From Thermoanaerobacter sp. (GTDB taxonomy: Bacteria; Bacillota; Thermoanaerobacteria; Thermoanaerobacterales; Thermoanaerobacteraceae): a DNA stretch of 64,000 nucleotides. The DNA is taken from the NCBI GenBank assembly GCA_014896455.1, contig JADBKJ010000020.1, forward strand, positions 248,001-312,000, in the 5' to 3' direction. Within the stretch, counting starts at the first letter, position 1. Each line of letters begins with the position of its first letter. The position numbers and the translations under genes are program-made. Below, in pieces: positions 25,823 to 35,644 of the stretch. Under the pieces are notes generated by a model. That model ran no database searches. It was not told the origin of the DNA and worked only from the letters and a program-made list of their open reading frames with translations.

Positions 25823-27949
25823 TTAAGATTCTTCTAATATTTTTTTTATTTCTTCTTTTGATAGAAGAATTTGCCTTGGCTTAGAACCATCATAACCGCT
25901 TATAATACCTTTTTGCTCTAATTGATCTATAATTCGGGCAGCTCTCGCGTACCCAATTCTTAATCTTCTTTGTAACATTGAAATAGAAGCTTGCCCTGTT
26001 TCTAAAATTACAGAAATAGCATCTTCTAATAACTCATCCTCTTGTTGTTCAAAAATTTTTCCATTTGTCTTTTCCTCAATTTCTATTTCTTCGTACTGAG
26101 GTTTAGAATGATTTTTTAAGAAATTTACTACAGCTTCTACTTCTTCTTCAGAGATAAAAGCTCCTTGAATTCGCATAGGTTTTGCTGCTCCTATTGGGTT
26201 AAAAAGCATATCGCCTTTTCCTAAAAGTTTTTCTGCACCTGTCATATCCAAGATTGTTCTTGAGTCAATTTGAGAAGATACAGCAAAAGAAATCCTTGAA
26301 GGGATGTTGGCTTTAATAACTCCCGTTATTACATCAACAGAGGGTCTTTGGGTAGCAATGACCAAATGAATGCCAGCTGCTCTTGCCATTTGAGCTAACC
26401 TAAATATATATTCTTCTACTTCTGCAGGAGAGACCATCATCAAGTCAGAAAGCTCATCAATTATGATTACAATTTTATATAAGCTGTTTTCTTTGTATTT
26501 TTCGTTATAGCTGTCTATATCTCTAACTCCATATTGGGCAAATAAATTATAACGCTTAGTCATTTCTTGTACTGCCCAATTTAAGACACCGGCTGCCTTT
26601 TTAGGGTCTGTGACAACCGGAGTCAAGAGATGAGGGATGCCATTGTAAATATTAAGTTCTACTACTTTTGGATCTATCAATATCATTTTTACCTGTTGTG
26701 GAGGGGCTTTGTATAACAAACTCACTATAAGAGAATTTATACAAACACTTTTACCAGAACCTGTCGCACCTGCAATGAGCAAATGAGGCATTTTAGATAA
26801 ATCTGCTATGACAATATTACCAGCGATATCCTTTCCTAAACCAATTGCTAAGCCTGATTTAAAATTTCTAAACTTTTTGCTATCTATTACTTCTCTCAAA
26901 TATACTGGAGCTATTTTATCATTTGGAACTTCTATTCCAATAGCAGATTTACCAGGAATCGGCGCTTCTATTCTCACAGAAGGCGCAGCTAGACTTAAAG
27001 CAATGTCATCTGTTAGACTCACAATTCTGCTAACTTTGACTCCTGCACTAGGTTGCAATTCAAAACGAGTAATTGCAGGCCCTTTTGTCACTTGGATGAC
27101 TTTTGCATCAACTCCGAAGTTTTTAAGGGTGTCTTCTATTTTTTTTACTTTCTCCATTAACACTTCATTTTTTATTTTTGGTGGGGGAATTGCCTCTTTT
27201 AAAAGGGTTATAGGAGGAGGAAGATACTCGCTTTCTATAACCTCTTCTCTATCTTTTGTACCTTTTTCATAGATTTTTCTTTCTTCTCCTACATGTTCAA
27301 TTATATCGATTGTTCTATTCTTTTCTGTCATATTTTCTTCAATTAAAGGTGTAAAATCCTCTTGAGAAGTAGAAGTGGAAATTACTTCCTTCTCATCGTC
27401 TGTTTTTTTTATCTTTTTTTTACGTTGTTTAAACTTCTGATAGGAAGATTCCATCAGGTTTACGATAGATACATTTGTAATAAGCACTATAAAAATTGCC
27501 AAAGAAGAAAACAATAATATATAGCTTCCTGTGATACCCAAAAGTTTTACTAGCAAATATACCAGTAAGGCAGCAACAACTCCTCCACCAATATTGTTTA
27601 TACCATTAGTGTAAGCAGCTAAAATATAATTTTTTAATCCTTCATTAGAAGGGAAATAATACAAATGATCTAAACTTATAAGGGTTAAAAAAAGTCCAAA
27701 AAGTGCTGCAGCTTTATGTAATTTTATAAACTCTTGATTATTAAAAAGAAACATCAACGCAAATACTAAAAGTAAAGCAGATACAACATAAGAACCTATC
27801 CCAAAAGAACCCTTTAAAAAAATTCCTATGTTTTTACCTATAGCACCAGTTGTATCTGTATAAAGGCTTAAAAAAGAAATAAGTGTAAAAGCCGAAAATA
27901 TAATTCCAATGATTTCGTTTTTGAGAGACTTTTGCTTTTTATCAATCAT
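25823..27949 (-). CDS. spoIIIE: DNA translocase FtsK/SpoIIIE
   Basis: This membrane-anchored DNA pump moves chromosome DNA through the division septum, and in spore formers into the forespore. The protein has 708 residues. About four membrane segments occupy residues 15-170, and a charged linker follows. The motor domain has Walker A GATGSGKSV and Walker B IIIIDELSDLMM. A C-terminal gamma winged-helix domain (LQRRLRIGYARAARIIDQLE) reads SRS/KOPS-like DNA signals. AGGTGG precedes the ATG at 27949. The neighbouring ylzJ and tepA are the same as in Bacillus, which favours the SpoIIIE name, but the same protein may also serve as FtsK. Confidence 0.95.
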   Translation of the reverse strand: MIDKKQKSLKNEIIGIIFSAFTLISFLSLYTDTTGAIGKNIGIFLKGSFGIGSYVVSALLLVFALMFLFNNQEFIKLHKAAALFGLFLTLISLDHLYYFPSNEGLKNYILAAYTNGINNIGGGVVAALLVYLLVKLLGITGSYILLFSSLAIFIVLITNVSIVNLMESSYQKFKQRKKKIKKTDDEKEVISTSTSQEDFTPLIEENMTEKNRTIDIIEHVGEERKIYEKGTKDREEVIESEYLPPPITLLKEAIPPPKIKNEVLMEKVKKIEDTLKNFGVDAKVIQVTKGPAITRFELQPSAGVKVSRIVSLTDDIALSLAAPSVRIEAPIPGKSAIGIEVPNDKIAPVYLREVIDSKKFRNFKSGLAIGLGKDIAGNIVIADLSKMPHLLIAGATGSGKSVCINSLIVSLLYKAPPQQVKMILIDPKVVELNIYNGIPHLLTPVVTDPKKAAGVLNWAVQEMTKRYNLFAQYGVRDIDSYNEKYKENSLYKIVIIIDELSDLMMVSPAEVEEYIFRLAQMARAAGIHLVIATQRPSVDVITGVIKANIPSRISFAVSSQIDSRTILDMTGAEKLLGKGDMLFNPIGAAKPMRIQGAFISEEEVEAVVNFLKNHSKPQYEEIEIEEKTNGKIFEQQEDELLEDAISVILETGQASISMLQRRLRIGYARAARIIDQLEQKGIISGYDGSKPRQILLSKEEIKKILEES

Positions 27950-28010
27950 ATATACCACCTGTTTATAATTTCTTCTATAAAAATTTTAGTATTAATTATG
28001 TAAAATAGCA

Positions 28011-28050
28011 ACAAAAAAATAGATGCGCTAATTTTTTAAACACATCTATT
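28011..28050 (-). terminator. Terminator after ylzJ
   Basis: AATAGATGTG and CGCATCTATT pair on the - strand (one T-G pair) around an AT loop and are followed by TTTTTTG. It closes the dapG-tepA-ylzJ transcript and separates it from spoIIIE. Confidence 0.8.
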
Positions 28051-28067
28051 ATAACACAAAAATTTTT

Positions 28068-28277
28068 CTAATAAATACTTATCATGCTTCCTGGAGTATA
28101 TTTTGCGTCTAGGTAATCAAAAGGATTAGTAGAATACATTCTTTGAATTATATAATTTCCATTTGAGAGTTTTTCTACTACTAACTGTTTATTCCCCATC
28201 TTTAGTTCTATGTAATTGGTGGGTATATCTTCCCTTTTTTCAAAAATTAATTCATAGGGAATTATTGTATATAACAT
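28068..28277 (-). CDS. ylzJ: YlzJ-like small protein
   Basis: This 69-residue protein starts [13 protein letters not shown] and contains a short beta-rich core (VEKLSNGNYIIQRMYSTNP) typical of the YlzJ-like family, whose function is unknown. The start codon overlaps the last base of the tepA stop (TAATG). The tepA-ylzJ-spoIIIE order is the same as in Bacillus, which is the best support for the name. There is no signal peptide or membrane segment. Confidence 0.8.
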   Translation of the reverse strand: MLYTIIPYELIFEKREDIPTNYIELKMGNKQLVVEKLSNGNYIIQRMYSTNPFDYLDAKYTPGSMISIY

Positions 28278-28993
28278 TATTCCTCACCTTTCTTTTTTTC
28301 TCTTTCTTCTATCATATTGTGTAAACTCTTTAAAGCTTCTTTAATACCCCCTATTTCGTCAATCAAACCGTAATCTACTGCTTCTTTCCCAACTAAGATT
28401 GTTCCTATGTCATTGGCTAATTCTCCAGTTTTAAGCATAAGTTTCATAAAAGTATCTCTTTTTATTTTTGAATTTCGCACAATAAACTCTACTATTCTAT
28501 CTTGCATTTTGTTGAAATAATCAAAAGTTTGGGGAACTCCTACTATTAATCCTGTCATTCTGATAGGGTGTATTGTCATAGTAGCACTTGGCACTATGTA
28601 AGAATAATTTGCTGAAACTGCTAAAGGCACCCCGATACTGTGACCTCCACCTAATACTATAGATACAGTAGGTTTAGAAAGGCTTGCTATCATTTCTGCA
28701 ATAGCAAGACCTGCTTCCACATCTCCTCCTACAGTATTTAATAAAATCAAAACTCCTTTTATATTAGGGTTCTCTTCTATTGCCACCAATTGTGGTATTA
28801 TATGTTCATATTTTGTGGTTTTGTTTTGTGGAGGCAGTATCATGTGGCCTTCAATTTGCCCTATTATAGTAAGACAATGAATATTGCTTTCAAAATTAGG
28901 TACGTTTGTCTGGCCTAAATTTTTTAAATTCTCCTGAACATGTGGTAAAGTCTGAGGTTGTTCTGTTTCTTCATTTTTTAAAAAATTTCTCAT
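28277..28993 (-). CDS. tepA: ClpP-like protease TepA (translocation-enhancing protein)
   Basis: This is a cytoplasmic ClpP-fold serine peptidase. In Bacillus it was linked to protein export and to degradation of spore proteins during germination. The frame has 238 residues from the ATG at 28993. The [13 protein letters not shown] start of the fold, [16 protein letters not shown], the [11 protein letters not shown] serine motif and [11 protein letters not shown] (histidine region) are clear. No proper ribosome binding site exists: upstream is a hairpin followed by CAGTTTGTTGACAAA, which matches the left end of the window's repeat element. An in-frame GTG nine bases upstream (29002) is an alternative start. 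Confidence 0.9.
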   Translation of the reverse strand: MRNFLKNEETEQPQTLPHVQENLKNLGQTNVPNFESNIHCLTIIGQIEGHMILPPQNKTTKYEHIIPQLVAIEENPNIKGVLILLNTVGGDVEAGLAIAEMIASLSKPTVSIVLGGGHSIGVPLAVSANYSYIVPSATMTIHPIRMTGLIVGVPQTFDYFNKMQDRIVEFIVRNSKIKRDTFMKLMLKTGELANDIGTILVGKEAVDYGLIDEIGGIKEALKSLHNMIEEREKKKGEE

Positions 28994-29003
28994 CTTTATC
29001 ACG

Positions 29004-29039
29004 TTTGTCAACAAACTGAAGCGCAATAGTATGCGCTTC
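29004..29039 (-). repeat. Hairpin joined to 15 nt of the repeat element's left end
   Basis: On the - strand a perfect 8-bp stem (arms GAAGCGCA and TGCGCTTC, 29018-29039) is followed by CAGTTTGTTGACAAA, the exact start of the elements at 8992 and 17838, and in the same arrangement as there. Nothing else of the element is present. It lies between dapG and tepA where a terminator or ribosome binding site would be expected. It may be a deletion remnant or coincidence. Confidence 0.5.
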
Positions 29040-29043
29040 CCTT

Positions 29044-30240
29044 TTAAAGATTAAATTCGTCATGTAAAACTCTAACTGCTTCTTCAGCTTTATCTTGACT
29101 TACAAGGCAAGAAATAGTATTATGGGAGTCAGCTGTTTGATAAATTTCTATATTATGCCTTGATAATGCCTTTATTACTCTTGCCATTACTCCTGGAACG
29201 CCTCTTATTCTATTACCAATTATAGAGACTTTTGAGCAATTAGTTCTGTAGGAATATTTTATATTGTTTTCTTCAAGAAGTTTTTGTAACTTTTTAAAAT
29301 CCATCTCTGATATTGTAAAAACTTGTTTTTCAGGGAAAATATTAATAAGGTCAATGCTTATTTTTTCTTCTGCAATTTTTTCGAATATACTTTCTGTATT
29401 TTCACTGTTTTCTAGCAGGATTTGAACTCTATGGTCCATATTGGCAATTCCAGTGACTAATTTGTCTATATCGTAAATATTATCGTAAGCCTCATTATAT
29501 TGAGTTATAATGGTACCTGGACTGTCTGACATGGTATTTTTTATAACAAGGGGTATATTACCTCTCATTGCTATTTCTACTGCTCTAGGATGTACTACCT
29601 TTGCTCCTTGTTCTGCAAATTGGAATACTTCATTATAACTTATTTTTCTCAAAATATGCGCTTTTGAAACAATGCGCGGATCTGCTGTCATTATTCCATC
29701 TACATCTGTATATATTTCTACTGCGGAAGCTTTTAAAGCTTCACCTAAAAGAGCAGCAGTTGTATCACTGCCTCCTCGCCCTAACGTAGTTAAATCTCCT
29801 TCTTCTGTGATACCTTGAAAACCTGCTACTACAGGAATAATTCCCTCTTTTAAACTTTCTAAAAGTCTTGTTGGTTCTACTTTTATAATTTCCGCATTGC
29901 CAAAATTATCATCTGTTATAATGCCTGCTTGTCCTCCGGTAAATACTTTTGCTTTATAATCCTTCTTTGATAGGGTTGCAGCAAAAGTCACGCTGGAGAT
30001 TATTTCACCACAATTCATCAATAAATCTAATTCTCGTTTTGAAATATTGCTATCTATTGATTTAACCATGTTTATTAGAGTGTCTGTAGCATAAGGGTCT
30101 CCATTTCTTCCCATTGCAGAAACTACTACTACCACGCTAAAACCGTTTTTAACTGCCTCAATTACTTTTGAGGCAGCCTTCTCTCTTATCTCAGGTGTTG
30201 ATACAGAAGTTCCACCAAATTTTTGTACCAATATTTTCAC
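29044..30240 (-). CDS. dapG: Aspartate kinase (DapG/LysC type)
   Basis: Aspartate kinase opens the aspartate pathway to lysine, diaminopimelate, threonine and methionine. The protein has 398 residues. The catalytic domain begins [11 protein letters not shown] and contains [16 protein letters not shown] and [13 protein letters not shown]. Two C-terminal ACT domains (about 260-398) include [13 protein letters not shown] and bind inhibitory amino acids. The start is GTG at 30240 with AAAGGATGA upstream. Size and location between ymxH and tepA match the DapG isozyme, inhibited by diaminopimelate in Bacillus; the inhibitor here is not known. Confidence 0.93.
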   Translation of the reverse strand: MKILVQKFGGTSVSTPEIREKAASKVIEAVKNGFSVVVVVSAMGRNGDPYATDTLINMVKSIDSNISKRELDLLMNCGEIISSVTFAATLSKKDYKAKVFTGGQAGIITDDNFGNAEIIKVEPTRLLESLKEGIIPVVAGFQGITEEGDLTTLGRGGSDTTAALLGEALKASAVEIYTDVDGIMTADPRIVSKAHILRKISYNEVFQFAEQGAKVVHPRAVEIAMRGNIPLVIKNTMSDSPGTIITQYNEAYDNIYDIDKLVTGIANMDHRVQILLENSENTESIFEKIAEEKISIDLINIFPEKQVFTISEMDFKKLQKLLEENNIKYSYRTNCSKVSIIGNRIRGVPGVMARVIKALSRHNIEIYQTADSHNTISCLVSQDKAEEAVRVLHDEFNL

Positions 30241-30327
30241 GTTCTCATCCTTTCCTTTTGAAGGTATCTAAGTTGAGACATTTTATATTATTATACTTCA
30301 TTAAAGTGATAAAGAAAAGTAATATTT

Positions 30328-30579
30328 TTAATAAAACCGTCTTTTCTTTTCTTCGAATTCCACAATAAGCATATCGTCACCAATTTTTCTTATAGAGTCC
30401 CAACTTATTTCAATATAGTTTGTCTTTCCTCTAAATAAACCTTTTGATTCATATGCTATTATTGAATGAATCCTTCCTGTTTCTTCATCAATAACTAAAT
30501 CTGAATCTTCTACTAATCCCCATCTTCTGCCATCCGTTAAATTTACAATTTCCTTATTTCCAAATTCGCTTAACCGCAT
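30328..30579 (-). CDS. ymxH: YlmC/YmxH family PRC-barrel protein
   Basis: This 83-residue protein opens MRLSEFGNKEIVNL and has the PRC-barrel pattern DGRRWGLVEDSDLVID and IEISWDSIRKIGDDMLIVE. The family is common in spore formers and has no firm function; some members are sporulation-associated. AGGAGGGGTTC precedes the ATG. It lies between dut and dapG; in Bacillus the same gene follows mlpA. Confidence 0.88.
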   Translation of the reverse strand: MRLSEFGNKEIVNLTDGRRWGLVEDSDLVIDEETGRIHSIIAYESKGLFRGKTNYIEISWDSIRKIGDDMLIVEFEEKKRRFY

Positions 30580-30590
30580 AGAACCCCTCC

Positions 30591-31037
30591 TTATATACCG
30601 GTATGGCCAAATCCTCCTTCATCTCTTTTAGTTTCTGAAAGTATTTCTGCCTCTACTATTGTTGGTCTTACTATTTGATTGATTACCATTTGAGCAATTC
30701 TTTGTCCCCTTGCGATTTTGACTGCTTCTTTTCCTAAATTGATGACTATCAATTTTATTTCTCCTCTGTAATCGGAATCAATTGTACCAGGAGTATTTAA
30801 AAGAGTTATTCCGTAGTTTAAAGCTAGGCCGCTTCTTGGCCTTATTTGGGCCTCAAAATTTGGAGGAAGTTCAATTTGTATACCTGTTGGAATTAGTTTT
30901 ATTTCGCCAGGTTGTAATATGACTTCCTCTTTAACATTAGCATATAAATCCATGCCAGCGGCTCCTTCACTCATATAAGCAGGCAAAGGTAAGTCTTTAG
31001 CATCATCAGTTTTTTTAATCTTAAGTATTATGGACAT
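30591..31037 (-). CDS. dut: Deoxyuridine 5'-triphosphate nucleotidohydrolase
   Basis: This enzyme hydrolyses dUTP to dUMP, keeping uracil out of DNA and feeding thymidylate synthesis. The 148-residue protein shows all five trimeric dUTPase motifs: [33 protein letters not shown] and the C-terminal [10 protein letters not shown] that closes over the substrate. Its start overlaps the 3' end of mlpA by 17 bases, so expression is coupled. Bacillus lacks this gene in the corresponding cluster. Confidence 0.97.
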
Positions 31038-32277
31038 TTTCTAACCACCCTTTATCTCTTTTGTTTAGTTTTCCAACCACGGCTATGCTCATGTCATCAG
31101 GATTTATAATTTTTTTAGCTAAGTCATTTATTTCCTCGTAAGTTAAGTTATCTATTGTTTGGAGTATTTCCTCTACAGTATGCACTTTATTAAATAAAAG
31201 CATGGATTTTCCTATTGTGCTCATTCTACTGCTCATACTGTCTAAATCCATTAATACATTTATGCGAAGTTGCTCTTTAAATTTATCAATCTCTTCTTTT
31301 GCTAAACCTTTTGAATACACCTCTTCTATTTCTTGCAAAATTAAGTCATATACCTTTCTAAAATTATTAGCGTTCATACTAGCAAAAATAGAAAAAACCC
31401 CAGCATGGTGATAGGTAGAAGGATAAGAATAAATCGAGTAAACTAATCCCTTATCTTCTCTTATTTTTTGAAATAGTCTTGAACTCATTCCTCCACCAAA
31501 AGCATTATTAATGACGGCTAAAGCATATACTTTCCTTAAGTCATAAGTTATTCCAGGTAAACCAATACATAAATTTACCTGTTCAAAATCTTTTTCATAA
31601 AAAGCTTTGTTTTTATGCCAAACTGGAGAAGTTAATTGAGAAATAACATTAGTTTTTTGAATTTTTGATAAATATTTTTGCAGTATTTCATGGATATCAT
31701 CGTCAAAATTTCCTGCTATAGAAATGACTATGTTATCTTTGTTATAATGGGCATTATAATAATTTACAATTTGTTCTTTGCTTATCTTTTTAATAGTAGA
31801 AAAAGTACCAAGTATAGGGAAAGATAAGGGATGTCCTTTCCATATTGTTTTTGCTAAAAGATTATAAGCTACGTCTTCAGGAGAATCTAATTCTGTCAAT
31901 ATTTCTTCAAAGATGACTTGCCTTTCCTTTTCTATGTCTTCTTCTTTAAAGGCAGGGTTAAATACCATATCAAAAAGTATATCAAGACCTTGTTTTACGT
32001 GAGTATTTAAGACTTTTATATAAAAACAGGTACTTTCTTTTTCAGTAAAACCGTTTAACTGCCCACCAATACTATCCATTTCTTCTGCAATTTGCTTTGC
32101 ATTTCTTAGCTTAGAACCTTTAAAAACCATATGTTCTATAAAATGAGATATTCCGTTTATAGCTTTATGTTCGTACATAGAACCTGCTTTAATCCATATC
32201 CCTATGTATACAGAATATGCGTGAGGAATTTTACAAGTTACAACTTTTACTCCTTCAATAATCTTTTGTTCGTACAT
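31021..32277 (-). CDS. mlpA: M16 family zinc peptidase (MlpA/YmxG)
   Basis: This is an insulinase-like (M16B) protease of 418 residues. The inverted zinc motif HFIEH (about 47-51) is followed by the downstream glutamate in [11 protein letters not shown]. The C-terminal half contains the conserved [27 protein letters not shown] region that completes the active site. It lies directly after ylxY and pnp as in Bacillus, where MlpA affects protease gene expression. AAAGGAGGATAAA precedes the ATG at 32277. No signal peptide is seen, so it is probably cytoplasmic. Confidence 0.93.
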
Positions 32278-32316
32278 TTTATCCTCCTTTGCAAATTTAA
32301 TTATATTATAGCAAAT

Positions 32317-33033
32317 TTAATTGTTATCTACAATTACTTCCGATACTTTAGTTATTTTATAACCTTTTTCTTTAAGTTGTTTTATTATCTGTGGCAATGC
32401 TTCCACAGTATTTTGAGTAGGGTGCATTAACACAATAGCACCGTTGTGATATTTAGTCATAACTCTATCTACAATTGTTTGAGGACTTGGATTATTCCAA
32501 TCTATGGTGTCCAAACTCCATAGAATAACTTTATATCCTAATTGTTCTGCTACTTTTACTACTTCATCATTGAAATCACCATACGGTGGTGCAAAAAGGG
32601 TAGGTTTTGTTCCTGTAATTTTTTCTAAAATTTCACCGTTTTTTTTAATATCTTCTTCATATTGTTGCCGACTTAAATTTGTATACTTTACATGTGTGTA
32701 TCCATGACTTCCGATTTCATGGCCTTTTTGATAAATATCTTTTATAACATCAGGATTTTTTTCTGCCCATTTTCCTTCAAAAAAAAATGTAATATGGATA
32801 TTGTTATCTTTAAAAATATCTAACATTTTTGGTATGTACTCATCTCCCCATGCGACGTTGCAAGCAAAGGCAATCTTTTTTTCCTTTGTATCTCCTTTAT
32901 AAATAGGTTCATTGCTGTTAAAAACAGAAACACTGCGTGTAATTATGTAAATTAAAAAGATGAGCAGTAATATTGTTAAGGAAAAAATAATCCAAAAGCT
33001 TTTTTTAGGATATTTTATATAAAATATTTTCAT
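32317..33033 (-). CDS. ylxY: YlxY-type polysaccharide deacetylase-like protein, probably without catalytic Asp pair
   Basis: The 238-residue protein has an N-terminal membrane anchor (about 11-32) and an extracellular NodB-homology domain. The usual first motif TFDDG is replaced by the region IAFACNVAWGDEYIP, as in Bacillus YlxY, so the normal catalytic and metal aspartates are missing. HEIGSHGYTH, APPYGDF and the C-terminal GAIVLMHPT remain. Its location after pnp and before mlpA is the Bacillus order. GGGTGGTG supports the ATG at 33033; a longer frame from 33075 lacks a ribosome binding site. Function is unknown: possibly wall glycan binding or an altered deacetylase. Confidence 0.88.
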   Translation of the reverse strand: MKIFYIKYPKKSFWIIFSLTILLLIFLIYIITRSVSVFNSNEPIYKGDTKEKKIAFACNVAWGDEYIPKMLDIFKDNNIHITFFFEGKWAEKNPDVIKDIYQKGHEIGSHGYTHVKYTNLSRQQYEEDIKKNGEILEKITGTKPTLFAPPYGDFNDEVVKVAEQLGYKVILWSLDTIDWNNPSPQTIVDRVMTKYHNGAIVLMHPTQNTVEALPQIIKQLKEKGYKITKVSEVIVDNN

Positions 33034-33095
33034 TATAACACCACCCGTTGATATTCTCACTTTAATTTTATTCAAACAGGCGGCGAATATATTAC

Positions 33096-33132
33096 TAAAA
33101 AATAAAAAACATAAACCGTGGGTCGGTTTATG
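33096..33132 (-). terminator. Strong terminator after pnp
   Basis: CATAAACCG and CGGTTTATG form a 9-bp perfect stem with a 5-base loop, followed on the - strand by TTTTTTATTTTTT. It starts 4 bases after the pnp stop. Confidence 0.92.
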
Positions 33133-33135
33133 CCT

Positions 33136-35238
33136 TTAGTTTCTGTCTTCTTCCTCTTCATCAGGCAATGCGTCTTTTCTTGAAAGGCTTATTCTTCCGA
33201 GTTTGTCTATATCTGTGACTTTTACCAATATGTCATCGCCAATTTTTACTACATCTTCTACTTTTTGTACCCGTTTTTTTGATAGCTTAGAAATGTGGAC
33301 AAGTCCTTCTTTACCAGGAGCAATTTCTACAAAAGCTCCAAAGGGTGTTATTCTAAGCACTTTTCCTAAATAAATTTCTCCTACTGCTATATCTTTTGTT
33401 ATAGCCTCAATCATTTGCTTAGCTCTTTCGCCAGATCTCAAATCAGAAGCAGTAATATATAACCTGCCATCTTCTTCAATATCAATTTTTACTCCCGTTT
33501 CTGCAATAATTTTACTTATGGTTTTGCCACCAGGTCCGATTATTTCTCTAATTTTTTCAGGGTCAACTACCATCCTTATAACACGAGGTGCGTATACTGA
33601 TAACTGTTTTCTCGGTTCTTTTATAACTTCTAACATTTTGCTGAGAATGTATAGTCTACCCCTTCGGGCCTTTTCTAGAGCCATTTTCAAAATTTCTTTG
33701 TCAATTCCAGGAATTTTTATATCCATTTGTATCGCTGTGATTCCTTTTTCTGTGCCTGCTACTTTGAAGTCCATATCCCCTAAAAAGTCTTCAATTCCTT
33801 GTATATCAGTGAGTACAGAAACTACATCTCCTTCTTTGATAAGCCCCATAGCAACTCCTGCAACTGGAGCTTTTATTGGAACTCCTGCATCCATTAAAGC
33901 TAAAGTACTGCCACAAACACTAGCTTGAGAAGTAGAACCATTGGAACTTAAAACTTCTGACACTAATCTTATAGTATAGGGAAATTCCTCTTCAGAAGGG
34001 ATCACCGGTTCTAAAGCCCTTTCTGCTAAAGCTCCATGACCAATTTCCCTTCTACCAGGACCTCTTAGAGGCCTTACTTCTCCAACACTGTAGGGTGGAA
34101 AATTATAATGATGCATATATCTTTTTGCTTCTTCATCTCCTATGCCATCTAAAATCTGAATATCTCCTAATGCACCTAATGTTGCTACTGTAAGCACTTG
34201 AGTTTGTCCTCTTGTGAAAATCGCAGAACCGTGAGTTCTGGGTAGAACTCCTACTTCGCACCATATTGGTCTTATGTCGTCAAGTCCCCTGCCATCTACT
34301 CTTATTCTTTCCTCTGTTATCATTTTTCGCATTTGTTCTTTCATTATATTGTACAGTACTTCATCTATATCAGAAAGATTATCAGGATATTCTTCTTTAA
34401 AGTGCTCTAAAACTTCTTGTTCAACTTTATCTAAGTTGTCGTTTCTCTCTTTCTTTTCTGCTGTTCTTAACGCATTGTATATTTTTTCTGTTGCATAGGC
34501 TCTTACTTTTTCTTCTATGTCTTTGTCTATTTCATGTAAAATTACTTCGCTTTTCGGAACACCTACTTCTTTAACTATCCCTTCTATAAACTCTACAATC
34601 TGTTTGATATATTCGTGAGCATACATTATAGCATCTAGCATAGTTTCTTCAGGAATCTCTTTTGCTCCTGCTTCTACCATTACAATGGCATCTTTCGTTC
34701 CTGAAACCACTAAATGCATTAAGCTTTTTTCTCTTTGCTCATGGTTAGGATTAATTATAAATTGTCCATCGACTAATCCTACTGCTACCGCTCCTGTAGG
34801 ACCATTAAAAGGAATATCAGAAATTGAAAGAGCAACAGACGAACCAATCATTGCGACTATTTCTGGTTGTACGTCAGGGTCAACAGATAAAACTGTAGCT
34901 ATAATTTGTACATCATTTCTATAACCATGGGGAAATAAAGGCCTAATTGGTCTGTCAATTAACCGAGCAGAGAGAATTGCCTTTTCACTAGGTTTCCCTT
35001 CTCTTTTTATGAAACCACCAGGAATTTTACCGACAGAGTACAATCTTTCTTCATACTCAACAGTTAAAGGGAAAAAGTCAATTCCTTCTCGGGGTTCTTT
35101 GGAAGCACAGGCAGTAACTAGAACGACAGTGTCACCGTATTTTACCCAAGCTGCTCCATTTGCTTGTTGAGCTACTTTTCCTACCTGGACTAACAACTTT
35201 CTCCCGGCTAGTTCCATTTCAAAAGTTCGTTCTTCCAT
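33136..35238 (-). CDS. pnp: Polyribonucleotide nucleotidyltransferase (PNPase)
   Basis: This trimeric phosphorolytic 3'-5' exoribonuclease is a partner of RNase Y in decay. The protein has 700 residues. Two RNase PH domains contain [20 protein letters not shown] and [13 protein letters not shown], with an all-helical region between them (about 215-310). A KH domain ([15 protein letters not shown]) and an S1 domain ([21 protein letters not shown]) lie at the C-terminus. AAAGGAGGATAAC precedes the ATG. A large stem-loop separates it from rpsO, which could allow pnp autoregulation by processing, as known for enterobacteria. Confidence 0.98.
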   Translation of the reverse strand: MEERTFEMELAGRKLLVQVGKVAQQANGAAWVKYGDTVVLVTACASKEPREGIDFFPLTVEYEERLYSVGKIPGGFIKREGKPSEKAILSARLIDRPIRPLFPHGYRNDVQIIATVLSVDPDVQPEIVAMIGSSVALSISDIPFNGPTGAVAVGLVDGQFIINPNHEQREKSLMHLVVSGTKDAIVMVEAGAKEIPEETMLDAIMYAHEYIKQIVEFIEGIVKEVGVPKSEVILHEIDKDIEEKVRAYATEKIYNALRTAEKKERNDNLDKVEQEVLEHFKEEYPDNLSDIDEVLYNIMKEQMRKMITEERIRVDGRGLDDIRPIWCEVGVLPRTHGSAIFTRGQTQVLTVATLGALGDIQILDGIGDEEAKRYMHHYNFPPYSVGEVRPLRGPGRREIGHGALAERALEPVIPSEEEFPYTIRLVSEVLSSNGSTSQASVCGSTLALMDAGVPIKAPVAGVAMGLIKEGDVVSVLTDIQGIEDFLGDMDFKVAGTEKGITAIQMDIKIPGIDKEILKMALEKARRGRLYILSKMLEVIKEPRKQLSVYAPRVIRMVVDPEKIREIIGPGGKTISKIIAETGVKIDIEEDGRLYITASDLRSGERAKQMIEAITKDIAVGEIYLGKVLRITPFGAFVEIAPGKEGLVHISKLSKKRVQKVEDVVKIGDDILVKVTDIDKLGRISLSRKDALPDEEEEDRN

Positions 35239-35263
35239 GTTATCCTCCTTTCGTAAAATTTTA

Positions 35264-35299
35264 TAGAAAATAGAGCGAGGTATCTCGCTCTATTTTCTT
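35264..35299 (-). terminator. Long stem-loop between rpsO and pnp
   Basis: Arms 35265-35279 and 35284-35298 are perfectly complementary over 15 bp (core GAGCGAG/CTCGCTC) with a 4-base loop. The rpsO stop codon lies at its edge. Only TATAAAATTTT follows on the - strand, so it may act as a partial terminator and mRNA 3' end for rpsO, or as an RNase target upstream of pnp. Confidence 0.7.
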
Positions 35300-35556
35300 A
35301 AATCTAATTTTTCGATAATGGCACGATACCTCTCCATGTCTGTTTTCATTAAATAATTTAACAGTGCCCTTCTTTGCCCAACCATTTTAAGAAGACCTCT
35401 TCTTGAATGATGGTCTTTTTTATGAACTTGCAAATGAGCATTTAAGTTATTTATTCTCTCAGTTAAAAGGGCAATTTGAACTTCTGGAGAACCTGTGTCA
35501 GTATCGTGGAGCTTGAACTTATTGATTATTTCTGCCTTTTTTTCTTTGTCCAGCAC
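35290..35556 (-). CDS. rpsO: 30S ribosomal protein S15
   Basis: S15 binds the central domain of 16S rRNA early in 30S assembly. The true start is GTG at 35556: GGAGGTG lies 6 bases upstream, and the resulting 88 residues ([18 protein letters not shown]) match the standard S15 length. The ATG at 35571 would place the ribosome binding site inside the coding region. [35 protein letters not shown] and LLNYL are family signatures. A structured leader lies at 35585-35631 and a long stem-loop follows the gene. Confidence 0.97.
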   Translation of the reverse strand: MLDKEKKAEIINKFKLHDTDTGSPEVQIALLTERINNLNAHLQVHKKDHHSRRGLLKMVGQRRALLNYLMKTDMERYRAIIEKLDLRK

Positions 35557-35584
35557 TTTTTTCACCTCCATATTTTAGAATACG

Positions 35585-35631
35585 CCTTATGCATAGAATA
35601 CCGCCGGAGATACGGGTATCAAAGCATAAGG
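35585..35631 (-). promoter_or_regulatory. Structured rpsO leader, candidate S15 autoregulatory element
   Basis: CCTTATGC (35624-35631 on the - strand) pairs perfectly with GCATAAGG (35585-35592). Inside, GATAC/GTATC or ATACC/GGTAT can form alternative short stems around GCGGT-type sequence. The GTG start of rpsO follows 29 bases later. S15 leaders with closing stem and inner junction that bind S15 are known in several bacterial phyla; this one is inferred by position and structure. Confidence 0.55.
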
Positions 35632-35644
35632 TAAATTTGCTATT

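Noticed and set aside
32291-32322. Two 12-bp direct repeats (GCAAATTTAATT) between mlpA and ylxY
   Set aside because: AT-rich, partly in the ylxY 3' end, only two units; no evidence for function.
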